From: Paenibacillus cymbidii
Lineage (GTDB): Bacteria; Bacillota; Bacilli; Paenibacillales; NBRC-103111
Assembly (NCBI RefSeq): GCF_004764705.1
Contig: NZ_SHLX01000009.1
Span: 1-64,000, forward strand
Direction of reading: 5' to 3'
Length of the DNA stretch: 64,000 nt
Shown here piece by piece: positions 52,774 to 59,719 of the stretch. The position numbers were made by a program, and so were the translations under genes. The notes under the pieces were generated by a model that was given only the letters and a program-made list of their open reading frames with translations, had not been told where the DNA came from and made no database searches. The stretch's first letter is position 1. The number at the start of each line of letters is the position of its first letter.

Positions 52774-53187
52774 ATGGCTAATACCGCTGGTATTGAACAC
52801 AAATTCGTAGTTATGAAGATATCGGACGTCGAACAGCTTACCCATCACGAAAAGGTAGCTCTCGGGCATATCGGGGAAGCAATCCAAGAAATCCGAATCA
52901 AACAAGGGAAATCGCCAGTAAATCAATATTTGGTCATTAACACCGACGAGCCGTATGCGGATGAAGTAATCGACATTCTCAAACATCACGGCCATTGGGG
53001 AATGGTTGAAACCTGTGCATGGTGTGGAGAAGATCGGGAGGAATTGCGAAACCCTCACATTTTCGATTATGACCGGAACGGCGGCAAGATGTGCCGTTAT
53101 TGCTGGGATCATGACCGGGAAGTCTACAAAGGCAGCTATGGCGAAGATATCGGACCATTTGACCCGAAGGGGGAAACAGCCCAATGA
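52774..53187 (+). CDS. Phage protein with Cys-x2-Cys pairs
   Basis: The 137-residue product has a helical N-terminal part and two cysteine pairs at the C-terminal half (CAWCGED and CRYCWDHD), suggesting a zinc-binding unit. It follows the coiled-coil gene without a gap and overlaps the next (ATGA). Function unknown. Confidence 0.6.
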   Translation: MANTAGIEHKFVVMKISDVEQLTHHEKVALGHIGEAIQEIRIKQGKSPVNQYLVINTDEPYADEVIDILKHHGHWGMVETCAWCGEDREELRNPHIFDYDRNGGKMCRYCWDHDREVYKGSYGEDIGPFDPKGETAQ

Positions 53188-53540
53188 ACAGACAAGCTAT
53201 TTGTGACGTGCTGAATAGTCTGGAAGTCATCGAACGGCAAGGCGGAGAAGACGCGTACATCTTAGTGGCAGACAATCCGGTAAACCGCCAAAAACTGATC
53301 GATGTTGGCGTATCCGAAGAAGAAATAGGCAGCGCCAGCGATAGCGAAGGGACGTTTTGCATACTGGCGACCGCGCTAAACGGTGCATATGCCGACGACT
53401 ATGAAAATGGCAAGTTCATCGTATGGGGTCCGATCGGCGACGATTTCCGTTTTCGAATTTTGAATGGTGGGGGAACCCCGGCAGATGCCATTCGCTTTCT
53501 CCGCATGTTGGAACCTGATATCGGAGACGTTCGCAAGTAG
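53184..53540 (+). CDS. Phage protein, unknown function (118 aa)
   Basis: The ATG overlaps the upstream stop. The product is acidic with a mixed alpha/beta look (EDAYILVADNPVNRQKLIDV), no cysteines beyond two and no membrane segment. It ends the operon before the hairpin at 53546. Function unknown. Confidence 0.55.
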   Translation: MNRQAICDVLNSLEVIERQGGEDAYILVADNPVNRQKLIDVGVSEEEIGSASDSEGTFCILATALNGAYADDYENGKFIVWGPIGDDFRFRILNGGGTPADAIRFLRMLEPDIGDVRK

Positions 53541-53545
53541 AACAA

Positions 53546-53580
53546 AACCCCCGGCCTATGGGGATAGGGCACCGGGGGTT
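53546..53580 (+). terminator. Long hairpin at the end of the early/modification operon
   Basis: AACCCCCGG pairs with CCGGGGGTT (9 bp) and inside it CCTAT pairs with ATAGG. There is no U tract, so it may be a weak terminator or an RNA-processing or stabilising structure. Confidence 0.5.
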
Positions 53581-53633
53581 ACCGAATTAATGTTCTCATC
53601 ACCAGTATATCATATAGGGATGGTGAGGGGAAT

Positions 53634-54077
53634 ATGGGGAAAGCGCTTCGATTGACTTTTGACATCTACCCAGTGGATGAAGAGGCCACCAAAAACGCAG
53701 TAGAAAAATATCTGCTTCAGGCAAGGGAATACAAAGTAACGGAATATATCCCGCTGGAGCAGAAGATTACCGCGGGATTTGAACCCCGGTACGGGTCGCC
53801 CTACGACATCAGCAAACCGGTCGAGCGGATCGCAATCCAGAACGTCGACGAACCGGAACGCCGCCGCCGCCATGTCGAGAGGGCGGAAAGAGCCATTGCC
53901 CGGTTGGGGAGCCGGCAGCAAGAGTTGATCCGCAAGAAGTACATGGAAGACGACAACGTCATGGATTTCACAGTTGCCCAGGACATCGGCTATTCGGATC
54001 GGCAATATCGCCGCTATAAATCCATCGCACTTTTCCGGCTTGCCGGCATCCTGGGTCTGGTGAAGCTTCGCGAATGA
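53634..54077 (+). CDS. ArpU/RinA-like phage late transcription regulator
   Basis: The 147-residue protein ends with a helix-turn-helix-like region: KKYMEDDNVMDFTVAQDIGY followed by SDRQYRRYKSIALFRLAGIL. This resembles a sigma-like region 4 and matches the ArpU family that activates late genes in Gram-positive phages. ATG 53634 follows GGTGAGGGG. It sits between early and late modules as expected. A possible target is the repeat array at 56401-56444. Confidence 0.75.
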   Translation: MGKALRLTFDIYPVDEEATKNAVEKYLLQAREYKVTEYIPLEQKITAGFEPRYGSPYDISKPVERIAIQNVDEPERRRRHVERAERAIARLGSRQQELIRKKYMEDDNVMDFTVAQDIGYSDRQYRRYKSIALFRLAGILGLVKLRE

Positions 54078-54110
54078 AAAGAGAGCCTATCCCTTAGCGG
54101 GTAGGCTCTC
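54077..54110 (-). terminator. Terminator of the minus-strand RHH gene
   Basis: On the minus strand a 12-bp stem (GAGAGCCTACCC with GGGATAGGCTCTC-type arms, one G-U pair) is followed by TTTT. It overlaps the last codons of the RHH gene. Facing this, the plus-strand regulator gene ends at 54077, so it may also limit convergent reading. Confidence 0.65.
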
Positions 54111-54263
54111 GGCATTCTTCGCTTCCTCAGTCAAAATGTTCACGATGACGCTAACGGTCGTCTTCTGCTTCTCGGCCTTCTCTTGCAACCATTGCAGCAG
54201 TTCCGGTTCGAAATAAATAGCTTCGCGAATCTTCTTATCATCTTTCTTGGGACGGCCGGCCAT
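54087..54263 (-). CDS. Ribbon-helix-helix (CopG/Arc-like) repressor
   Basis: The 58-residue product MAGRPKKDDKKIREAIYFEP has the basic start, beta strand (REAIYFE) and two helices (LLQWLQEKAEKQK, VSVIVNILTEEAK) of an RHH DNA-binding protein. ATG 54272 three codons earlier is an alternative. It is transcribed leftward from its own promoter, divergent from a small membrane gene. It is a likely local regulator or lysogeny-associated repressor. Many phages carry such genes near late regulators. Confidence 0.75.
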   Translation of the reverse strand: MAGRPKKDDKKIREAIYFEPELLQWLQEKAEKQKTTVSVIVNILTEEAKNAESLPAKG

Positions 54264-54287
54264 AACGAACACGCTCCTTTATATGCA

Positions 54288-54360
54288 ATATTACAGCATT
54301 TAAAAATATTTAGCAATATTCAAAATAACTATTTACAAAGCATTTAAAAGCATGTAAAAT
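54288..54360. promoter_or_regulatory. Divergent promoter region with AT-rich repeats
   Basis: Minus strand: TTGCTA (54316-54311) and TAATAT (54293-54288) with 17 bases between. Plus strand: TTTACA (54332-54337) and TAAAAT (54355-54360) with 17 bases between. Repeats GCAATATT (twice) and GCATTTAAAA (twice) overlap both promoters and are candidate RHH operators. Confidence 0.7.
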
Positions 54361-54384
54361 AGAGATAGAAAGAGAGGTGATACA

Positions 54385-54507
54385 ATGCGAGATTGGGTTC
54401 AGCTACTTACGGCCATCATACAGTTGATTGTAGCAGCCAAGATGCTGATGGAACGTAAGGGCAAGAAAAAAGGAACCAAACGCAGCCGGGCAGGCAAACG
54501 TAAATAG
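54385..54507 (+). CDS. Small basic phage protein with hydrophobic helix
   Basis: ATG 54385 follows GAGAGGTGAT. The 40-residue product has a hydrophobic segment (VQLLTAIIQLIVAAKMLM) and a strongly basic tail (ERKGKKKGTKRSRAGKRK). It might be a membrane-associated or nucleic-acid-binding peptide. Function unknown. Confidence 0.5.
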   Translation: MRDWVQLLTAIIQLIVAAKMLMERKGKKKGTKRSRAGKRK

Positions 54508-54588
54508 GTTCCCGAGAAGGTCGGTCACGACCCGGCCTTCTCCCCCAATCTTATCATAGTAGGTTGAAAAAATAAACGGAGGTGCGAC

Positions 54589-54669
54589 ATGGGAACAGCA
54601 ATTTGGATCGTCAGCTTGGCGGCGTTGGCGCTATCGGTCGCGTCGCTGGTCAGAACATTTCGCAAATAG
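54589..54669 (+). CDS. 26-residue membrane peptide
   Basis: ATG 54589 follows ACGGAGGTG and encodes one hydrophobic helix (TAIWIVSLAALALSVASLV) with a basic end (RTFRK). The strong ribosome site supports translation; function unknown. Confidence 0.4.
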   Translation: MGTAIWIVSLAALALSVASLVRTFRK

Positions 54670-54698
54670 TAGCCCAGAAGGGCAGGGAGGTAACCACC

Positions 54699-54935
54699 TT
54701 GAAAATCGTTAAACTGGACGGATCGAAATTGTTCCAAGTACCGGGCGGCTACATCAAGCCCAAAGGCTGGACGTTCCAAAACGCTGACGGCTCATATGTT
54801 GGATTTAAGGGCGACAAAGGCCCGTATATCCCAGTCGGCGGAAGGAAAGCTCTACAGTCGATACTTGACGCTGGAGGTTTTACCTCCTTCGACGGTATGG
54901 TATTGTGGGCTGAAAAAATAATCACGGGAGCCTAA
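54699..54935 (+). CDS. Phage protein, unknown function (78 aa)
   Basis: TTG 54699 follows GGGAGGTAACC. The product (KIVKLDGSKLFQVPGGYIKP and onward) is small, beta-rich and basic. The frame is open upstream to 54582 but without a ribosome site. Its stop lies in the first of two identical hairpins. Confidence 0.5.
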   Translation: MKIVKLDGSKLFQVPGGYIKPKGWTFQNADGSYVGFKGDKGPYIPVGGRKALQSILDAGGFTSFDGMVLWAEKIITGA

Positions 54936-54943
54936 CGGCTCCC
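54926..54943. repeat. Hairpin repeat, copy 1
   Basis: GGGAGCC-TAAC-GGCTCCC, identical to the hairpin at 55297-55314. It overlaps the end of the preceding gene and sits before the ribosome site of the next. Confidence 0.7.
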
Positions 54944-54960
54944 TAGGGAGGATATACTGG

Positions 54961-55281
54961 GTGATAACGGTTCAATGCCATTACGACGATGGGAACATGA
55001 TAACGACAAGCTTCAACGGCACAGAAGATGAAGCTCGTGTCTACTTCGCTGGTCAAACATTGAATATCGGGCGGATCGAGGACAACAACCGGACTTGTTT
55101 AAAAGTCAGTTTCGCCCGCGAAACAGAAATCCACGGTCGCCGATATATGGCTAGTAATATGCGCCTGATCGGCGAAGGCCGGAAGTGGGCCGACGTCCAC
55201 TACTACCATCCGTTTCTTGGATGGCGAGAAGTAAAGAACTGGGACCGTATAACACAAGTAGCTACGACGCTTTGGGACTAA
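54961..55281 (+). CDS. Phage protein, unknown function (106 aa)
   Basis: GTG 54961 follows AGGGAGG. The product is beta-rich (MITVQCHYDDGNMITTSFNG) with a basic, aromatic C-terminus. It is flanked by the two copies of the GGGAGCC hairpin. Function unknown. Confidence 0.5.
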   Translation: MITVQCHYDDGNMITTSFNGTEDEARVYFAGQTLNIGRIEDNNRTCLKVSFARETEIHGRRYMASNMRLIGEGRKWADVHYYHPFLGWREVKNWDRITQVATTLWD

Positions 55282-55289
55282 GAGTGAAC

Positions 55290-55314
55290 AAAAAAAGGGA
55301 GCCTAACGGCTCCC
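55290..55314 (-). terminator. Terminator of the DUF4062 gene (hairpin copy 2)
   Basis: On the minus strand, GGGAGCC-GTTA-GGCTCCC is followed by seven T bases, a near-ideal intrinsic terminator for the leftward gene at 55336-56313. Confidence 0.85.
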
Positions 55315-55335
55315 AGGGGGAGAATCAGAAATCCT

Positions 55336-56313
55336 TTAGGAAGGACGAAGAATTTTGTTTAATTGCTCCACATCGTCTACCGACATCATTATCTTAGCCA
55401 AAAAACGATTTCCAAGACTTGAATTTTGTATTCTTTGATAAGTTCCACCTGGCAATCCCACTTTTTCTAATAATCCAAACGTCAACAATTTCGGAGCCAA
55501 GGTATAAAAGAGGAACTCGACTTTTTTATTCGAATCATTATGATTTGTTATACCTGTCGCATATAAGTTTTGATTACTTACATAAAGACCTAATAAATCC
55601 ACTGTAATAGATTTTCCATCCGAAGATATTGAACCCGGGATATTAATTTTAATGTCGTTCAGTTTTTTGCATAATTCCTCAAAGGAATATCCGTCGTGGA
55701 ACTCGAGATTTTTCTTCTTCGATTCGGAAGAACTTATAAGTTTCGCATTCTCTTTGGTCAGTTTATCGATTTGTTTGATTAATGAGCCCACATTTGGTAC
55801 ATCTTTGGAATTGACCCAGCCAGTAAGTTTTTCATCTTTTTCGTATTCTGCCATTTTTTGATGAATTGCAAGCTGGATATCCCTTGTATCCGTATAAAAT
55901 TTACAAATCTTCTCCAGCACAAGATTCCTGAATTCCTTGTATTTGTCGAGATTCTCTGTTTCCCACACCGAAACCCCATATTTTTTTATTTTTTCATTAA
56001 GCGCATTTTCGTCAATTACGATTGCGAAACGAGGCTTTTTAATTTTGCCGGCATATTCATACTCCCAATGTGTATAGCTTTTATTTGTCGTTTTATCAAT
56101 AGATCCATATCTCCCTCCTAAAATTAATAAATATACATCGGACTCTTCAATCCATCTCATTATTATTTCTTTTTGGGTTTCATCTCCTGCTGTGAACAAT
56201 TCCATTCCGGCAGGAATGTGACCAGAATTTAAAATTGCTTGAACAGCAACTTGTCTTTCTTCTTTCAAATCTTCAAACGTTGACGAAACAAAAACTTGAA
56301 GTTTCTTTTTCAT
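55336..56313 (-). CDS. DUF4062 protein, likely phage cargo gene
   Basis: From ATG 56313 (GGGGTG ribosome site on this strand) the product is 325 residues. The N-terminal DUF4062 domain (about 1-110) has KKLQVFVSSTFEDLKEERQ, SDVYLLILGGRYGSID and YTHWEYEYAG, all typical. A short coiled coil follows (LIKQIDKLTKENAKL), then an unrecognised C-terminal domain. DUF4062 is distantly TIR-like and occurs at the start of many immunity or signalling proteins. The gene is opposite to its neighbours, has its own terminator and is AT-rich, as expected for an independently acquired cargo gene. A defence role is inference. Confidence 0.8.
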   Translation of the reverse strand: MKKKLQVFVSSTFEDLKEERQVAVQAILNSGHIPAGMELFTAGDETQKEIIMRWIEESDVYLLILGGRYGSIDKTTNKSYTHWEYEYAGKIKKPRFAIVIDENALNEKIKKYGVSVWETENLDKYKEFRNLVLEKICKFYTDTRDIQLAIHQKMAEYEKDEKLTGWVNSKDVPNVGSLIKQIDKLTKENAKLISSSESKKKNLEFHDGYSFEELCKKLNDIKINIPGSISSDGKSITVDLLGLYVSNQNLYATGITNHNDSNKKVEFLFYTLAPKLLTFGLLEKVGLPGGTYQRIQNSSLGNRFLAKIMMSVDDVEQLNKILRPS

Positions 56314-56400
56314 GGTAAACACCCCGATTGCATAGTTAATCATATATTACAATTGCCAATGCTATCCTACAAGAAAAATGTGGAAAATTGATGAAAAATA

Positions 56401-56444
56401 ATGTCCGCTCCATGTCCGTTCTATGTCCGCTCTGCGTCCGATTT
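56401..56444. repeat. Four 11-bp tandem repeats before the late module
   Basis: ATGTCCGCTCC, ATGTCCGTTCT, ATGTCCGCTCT and GCGTCCGATTT occur without gaps. The 11-base period puts all copies on one face of the DNA helix. The array ends 2 bases before a promoter. Confidence 0.8.
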
Positions 56445-56446
56445 CT

Positions 56447-56475
56447 TTGCAAAATCCCTGCTATATTTATATCAT
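56447..56475 (+). promoter_or_regulatory. Candidate late-gene promoter
   Basis: TTGCAA (56447-56452) and TATCAT (56470-56475) are 17 bases apart, immediately after the 11-bp repeats. The -10 is not ideal, which suits a promoter that needs an activator. Confidence 0.5.
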
Positions 56476-56491
56476 CGAAACAATTTCAAGA

Positions 56492-56517
56492 GAGCAGCCA
56501 AACGGCTGTTCTTTTTT
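56492..56517 (+). terminator. Terminator directly after the late promoter
   Basis: GAGCAGCC pairs with GGCTGTTC (8 bp with one G-U) across AAAC and is followed by TTTTTT. It is about 10-15 bases after the expected transcription start. Confidence 0.7.
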
Positions 56518-56536
56518 CGTGCCTGGGGGCGACGAT

Positions 56537-56728
56537 ATGAGTCTTCCAATGCAAAGAGTAAAGGGATACCAGCCGCGGCGCCATAAATTCGTTCTCGACC
56601 CCAAACAGCCCGCACTATGCCGCGGCTGCGTATGGGGCAAGTGGGAAGGTTCTTCTCAATTCTGCAGCAAACAGCGATGCATACGAACGGCGGTGAGCAT
56701 GGATGAAAGTCGTTCAACCGATCCGTGA
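56537..56728 (+). CDS. Small cysteine-rich phage protein
   Basis: From ATG 56537 the product is 63 residues with LCRGCVWGKWEGSSQFCSKQ and RC, a possible zinc-binding set of four cysteines. It overlaps the recombinase gene by 26 bases. Function unknown. Confidence 0.5.
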   Translation: MSLPMQRVKGYQPRRHKFVLDPKQPALCRGCVWGKWEGSSQFCSKQRCIRTAVSMDESRSTDP

Positions 56729-57278
56729 CCAAGCTGTAATCGACGGGTTTAAACAGTATTTGAAGCTGCGCAGCTTGAGGAATTATCTTCTATTCTGCTT
56801 CGGCATTTATAGCGGCTTACGGGTATCCGACTTGCTGGAGCTTCGTGTCGGTATGGTGCGCGGAAAGCACGTTAAAATGACCGAGCGAAAAAACATTCAT
56901 GACAAAATGTTCATCATCCATCCGAGCATTCGCGCCGAACTGGATGATTACATTGCCGACAAAGGCGACGACGAATATTTATTCCCCAGCCGACAAATCA
57001 AGAAAAATGAACCGATTCGCAACCAACCGATTCACCGCAGCACCGCTTACCGGATGCTTAACCGTGCGGCAAAGGAATTTCGGCTGAACAGTGTCGGAAC
57101 GCACACCATGCGGAAAACGTGGGGCTACCAGCTCGTAAAAAATGCGAAGCCAAGCGAATCAGCGGTCGTCCTTTCGTTACTAATGAAAATGTTCGGACAC
57201 CGCGATCCAGGGTACACTTTGGACTATATCGGCATGACGCAAGACATGATGGACGAGGCCATTTCGAAGCTTAGTTGA
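56703..57278 (+). CDS. Short tyrosine recombinase
   Basis: The 191-residue protein has only the catalytic domain of the tyrosine recombinase family: R40 (YSGLRVSDLLEL), H134-x2-R137 (THTMRKTWG), H166 (GHRDPGYTLDYI) and Y175. The N-terminal core-binding domain is missing. Such proteins are often found before terminase genes in Gram-positive phages and may act on genome ends or replication intermediates. It is separate from the serine integrase. Confidence 0.85.
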   Translation: MKVVQPIRDQAVIDGFKQYLKLRSLRNYLLFCFGIYSGLRVSDLLELRVGMVRGKHVKMTERKNIHDKMFIIHPSIRAELDDYIADKGDDEYLFPSRQIKKNEPIRNQPIHRSTAYRMLNRAAKEFRLNSVGTHTMRKTWGYQLVKNAKPSESAVVLSLLMKMFGHRDPGYTLDYIGMTQDMMDEAISKLS

Positions 57279-57282
57279 ATTT

Positions 57283-57405
57283 GAGTGCATCACAATAACA
57301 TGCTTTGTTCACTCGCTTTCCGGGATCGCCAAAAACCCATATTTGACGCGGCTTTTCGGCATTCTGGCGAGTGCAACACAACAATGATTATGGTTCACTC
57401 GTTTT
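57283..57405. repeat. Repeated 37-bp element before terminase small subunit (candidate packaging site)
   Basis: Copies at 57283-57319 and 57369-57405 begin GAGTGCA and end GTTCACTCG plus T-rich sequence. They have the same 17-base interval and an 86-base period. Each copy is also an inverted repeat (GAGTG and CACTC). No gene was seen in 57279-57556. Confidence 0.6.
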
Positions 57406-57556
57406 ACAGTTGTTGTGGTGAATTAGGAAGAGGATTCCAGTATTTTAATGGCGTCATCATCGTCGATTTTAAGTCTTTTCATTGGTAACGCTCGCCCGAA
57501 AAATCATCGGAGCGTTCCACTCAACTCAAATCCTTATAAGGGGGTGGTGAAATGCG

Positions 57557-58312
57557 ATGTCACGACCACGCAGCAACAACCGGGCGGCGGCCCTTCAAAT
57601 ATGGTTAAAGAGCGGCCGAACCAAGAAGCTTTACGAAATTGGAGACGAACTCGGCGTTTCGGACGTTCTAATACGCAAGTGGAAGTTCCTCGACAAGTGG
57701 GATGAAATTCCGGCCAAGCGCCCGCGCGGCGCGCAGAAAGGGAACAAGAACGCGGTCGGCAACAATGGCGGCGCACCCCAAGGAAATCAGAATGGCCTCA
57801 AGCATGGACTTTACAGCAAGTTCATGCCGCAAAACGAGGAATTCCAGGAACTTCTTCGGATGGCGCAGGAGATGGACCCGCTGGATATGATGTGGTTTAG
57901 CGTTGAAGTAGCCTTCTCGAAGATGATGTGGGCACATCGAATTACATTTGTCAGCGACAAGGACGACATGACCAAGGTCCTGAAACGCACGAAGGACAGC
58001 GACACCACGACGGAGCGCGAATACGAACTTCAACACGCGAATGACAAGCAGGCGACCGACATTAAAACATTTGCCGTCGCTTCCCGTGAACTTCGTTCGG
58101 CGATCCGCGAGTTTCTATCCGCCGCCCCTGATAACGACGAACGCCGTGCTAAGCTGGAGTATATGCAACTCCAAGCCGAAAAGACAAAGGCGGAAATCGC
58201 GAAGATCAAAGGCGACAGCAATAAGAACGAGGCCGAAGATTGGGTTGGCGCGTTGAAGGAAGCGGCGGAACGGCGCAAGGCGGTGAACAAGGCAAATGAA
58301 AAAAAAGAATAG
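57557..58312 (+). CDS. Phage terminase small subunit
   Basis: TerS recognises the packaging site and passes DNA to the motor. The 251-residue product has an N-terminal helix-turn-helix (LYEIGDELGVSDVLIRKWKF), a Gly/Asn-rich linker with KGNKNAVGNNGGAPQGN and a helical C-terminal part ending with charged residues. This is the PBSX/YqaS-type small-terminase layout. ATG 57557 follows GGGGTGGTGA. It overlaps the large subunit gene by 17 bases. Confidence 0.88.
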   Translation: MSRPRSNNRAAALQIWLKSGRTKKLYEIGDELGVSDVLIRKWKFLDKWDEIPAKRPRGAQKGNKNAVGNNGGAPQGNQNGLKHGLYSKFMPQNEEFQELLRMAQEMDPLDMMWFSVEVAFSKMMWAHRITFVSDKDDMTKVLKRTKDSDTTTEREYELQHANDKQATDIKTFAVASRELRSAIREFLSAAPDNDERRAKLEYMQLQAEKTKAEIAKIKGDSNKNEAEDWVGALKEAAERRKAVNKANEKKE

Positions 58313-59696
58313 CGTCACGTCGGCACTCGTCGACCTGATCGACGTCTATTGGGACGACCCCGTTTCATTTGCAATCGACCTGATCGGCTTCACGCCGGAC
58401 GAGTGGCAAGCCGCAGCTATGATGGATGTAGCGCGTTACCGGCTAACGAGTGTACGATCCGGCCAAGGTGTCGGAAAGACGGGATTCGAATCCGTGCTCG
58501 TCCTATGGTTTTTGTGCTGTCGTCCGAATTGCCGCGTCGTTTGCACGGCCCCGACGATGCCGCAGCTTAATGACGTGCTTTGGGCCGAGGTTGCGAAATG
58601 GCTTGAAAGCTCAATCATCAAAAAAATCCTGACATGGCGCAAAACGAAGGTATACATGGTAGGACATGAAGATCGATGGTTCGCGACAGCCAGGACGGCC
58701 GTGAAGCCCGAGAACATGCAGGGGTTTCACGAAGAACACATGCTGTTCATCGTGGACGAAGCGTCTGGCGTAGAGGATCGAATCCTTGAAGCCATTCTCG
58801 GCACACTATCCGGTCCGGATAACAAACTGTTGATGTGTGGCAACCCAACGCGAACCTCCGGCGTGTTCTATGAATCACACAACCGGGACCGCGCCGACTA
58901 TAAGACGCATAAGGTTTCCTGTTTGGACAGCCCGCGCACCAGCAAGGAAAATATCGAAATGCTCAAGCGGAAGTACGGAGAAGACAGCGACGTGTTCCGT
59001 GTTCGCGTGAAAGGTGATTTTCCCCGCGGCGAATCCGATGCGTTTATCGCGTTGGAAACGGCGGAGTTTGCGAAGGAGGTTCGCGTCCAGCCGGTAGGAT
59101 ACAAGCTGTTCGTCGGTGTTGATGTGGCGCGATTCGGAGACGACGAAACGAGCATCTATGCGCGGATCGGCGGGAAGCGGGTCGGCGAGAAGCACCACCA
59201 CAAGCAGGACACCATGACGACAGCGGGATGGGTGCTCCGCGTAATCGACGATGCGAAGCGGGAACATGACGTGACCGAAGTCGAAATCCGCATCGATGAT
59301 GACGGTGTCGGCGGCGGCGTGACGGACCGGCTGAACGAAATCAACGACGAGCGCAACCTCGGATACATCATCATCCCCGTCCATAACGGCGGCGCAACTG
59401 ATGACGAGTATTATGGCAACCATGGCTCTAAGTTGTGGGGCGACGTGAAAGAGTTGCTCGAAACCAACATGACAAATTTCATTCTCGGCCAGCCCGGCGT
59501 CATCGAAATGCCGGATGATGAGAAGCTTATCGCCCAGCTCACCACGCGCAAATGGCGCATGGGCAGCAATGGGCGTATATACCTCGAAAGCAAAAAGGAT
59601 ATGAAAAAGCGTGGGCTGCCGTCACCGGACCGAGCCGACGCTTTTGTGTTGGCATTTGCGGACGTGGAAGTGAAGTCCGATTTCGCATTCGGTTAA
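58296..59696 (+). CDS. Phage terminase large subunit
   Basis: The packaging motor and nuclease. The 466-residue product has Walker A SGQGVGKT (55-62), Walker B FIVDEAS with D154/E155, and RNase-H-like nuclease acidic residues at D274 (VDVARFGDDE), D332-D334 (IDDDGVGGG) and D443/D446 (SPDRADAFVL). The order and length fit tailed-phage TerL. The start overlaps the small subunit, so the two are co-translated. Confidence 0.95.
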   Translation: MKKKNSVTSALVDLIDVYWDDPVSFAIDLIGFTPDEWQAAAMMDVARYRLTSVRSGQGVGKTGFESVLVLWFLCCRPNCRVVCTAPTMPQLNDVLWAEVAKWLESSIIKKILTWRKTKVYMVGHEDRWFATARTAVKPENMQGFHEEHMLFIVDEASGVEDRILEAILGTLSGPDNKLLMCGNPTRTSGVFYESHNRDRADYKTHKVSCLDSPRTSKENIEMLKRKYGEDSDVFRVRVKGDFPRGESDAFIALETAEFAKEVRVQPVGYKLFVGVDVARFGDDETSIYARIGGKRVGEKHHHKQDTMTTAGWVLRVIDDAKREHDVTEVEIRIDDDGVGGGVTDRLNEINDERNLGYIIIPVHNGGATDDEYYGNHGSKLWGDVKELLETNMTNFILGQPGVIEMPDDEKLIAQLTTRKWRMGSNGRIYLESKKDMKKRGLPSPDRADAFVLAFADVEVKSDFAFG

Positions 59697-59719
59697 TCAC
59701 TGGGAAAGGAGGAATGAAG

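Noticed and set aside
57448..57705. Plus-strand open frame starting in the gap before terS
   Set aside because: It runs out of frame through the terS start, lacks a ribosome site and covers the repeat-bearing non-coding region.
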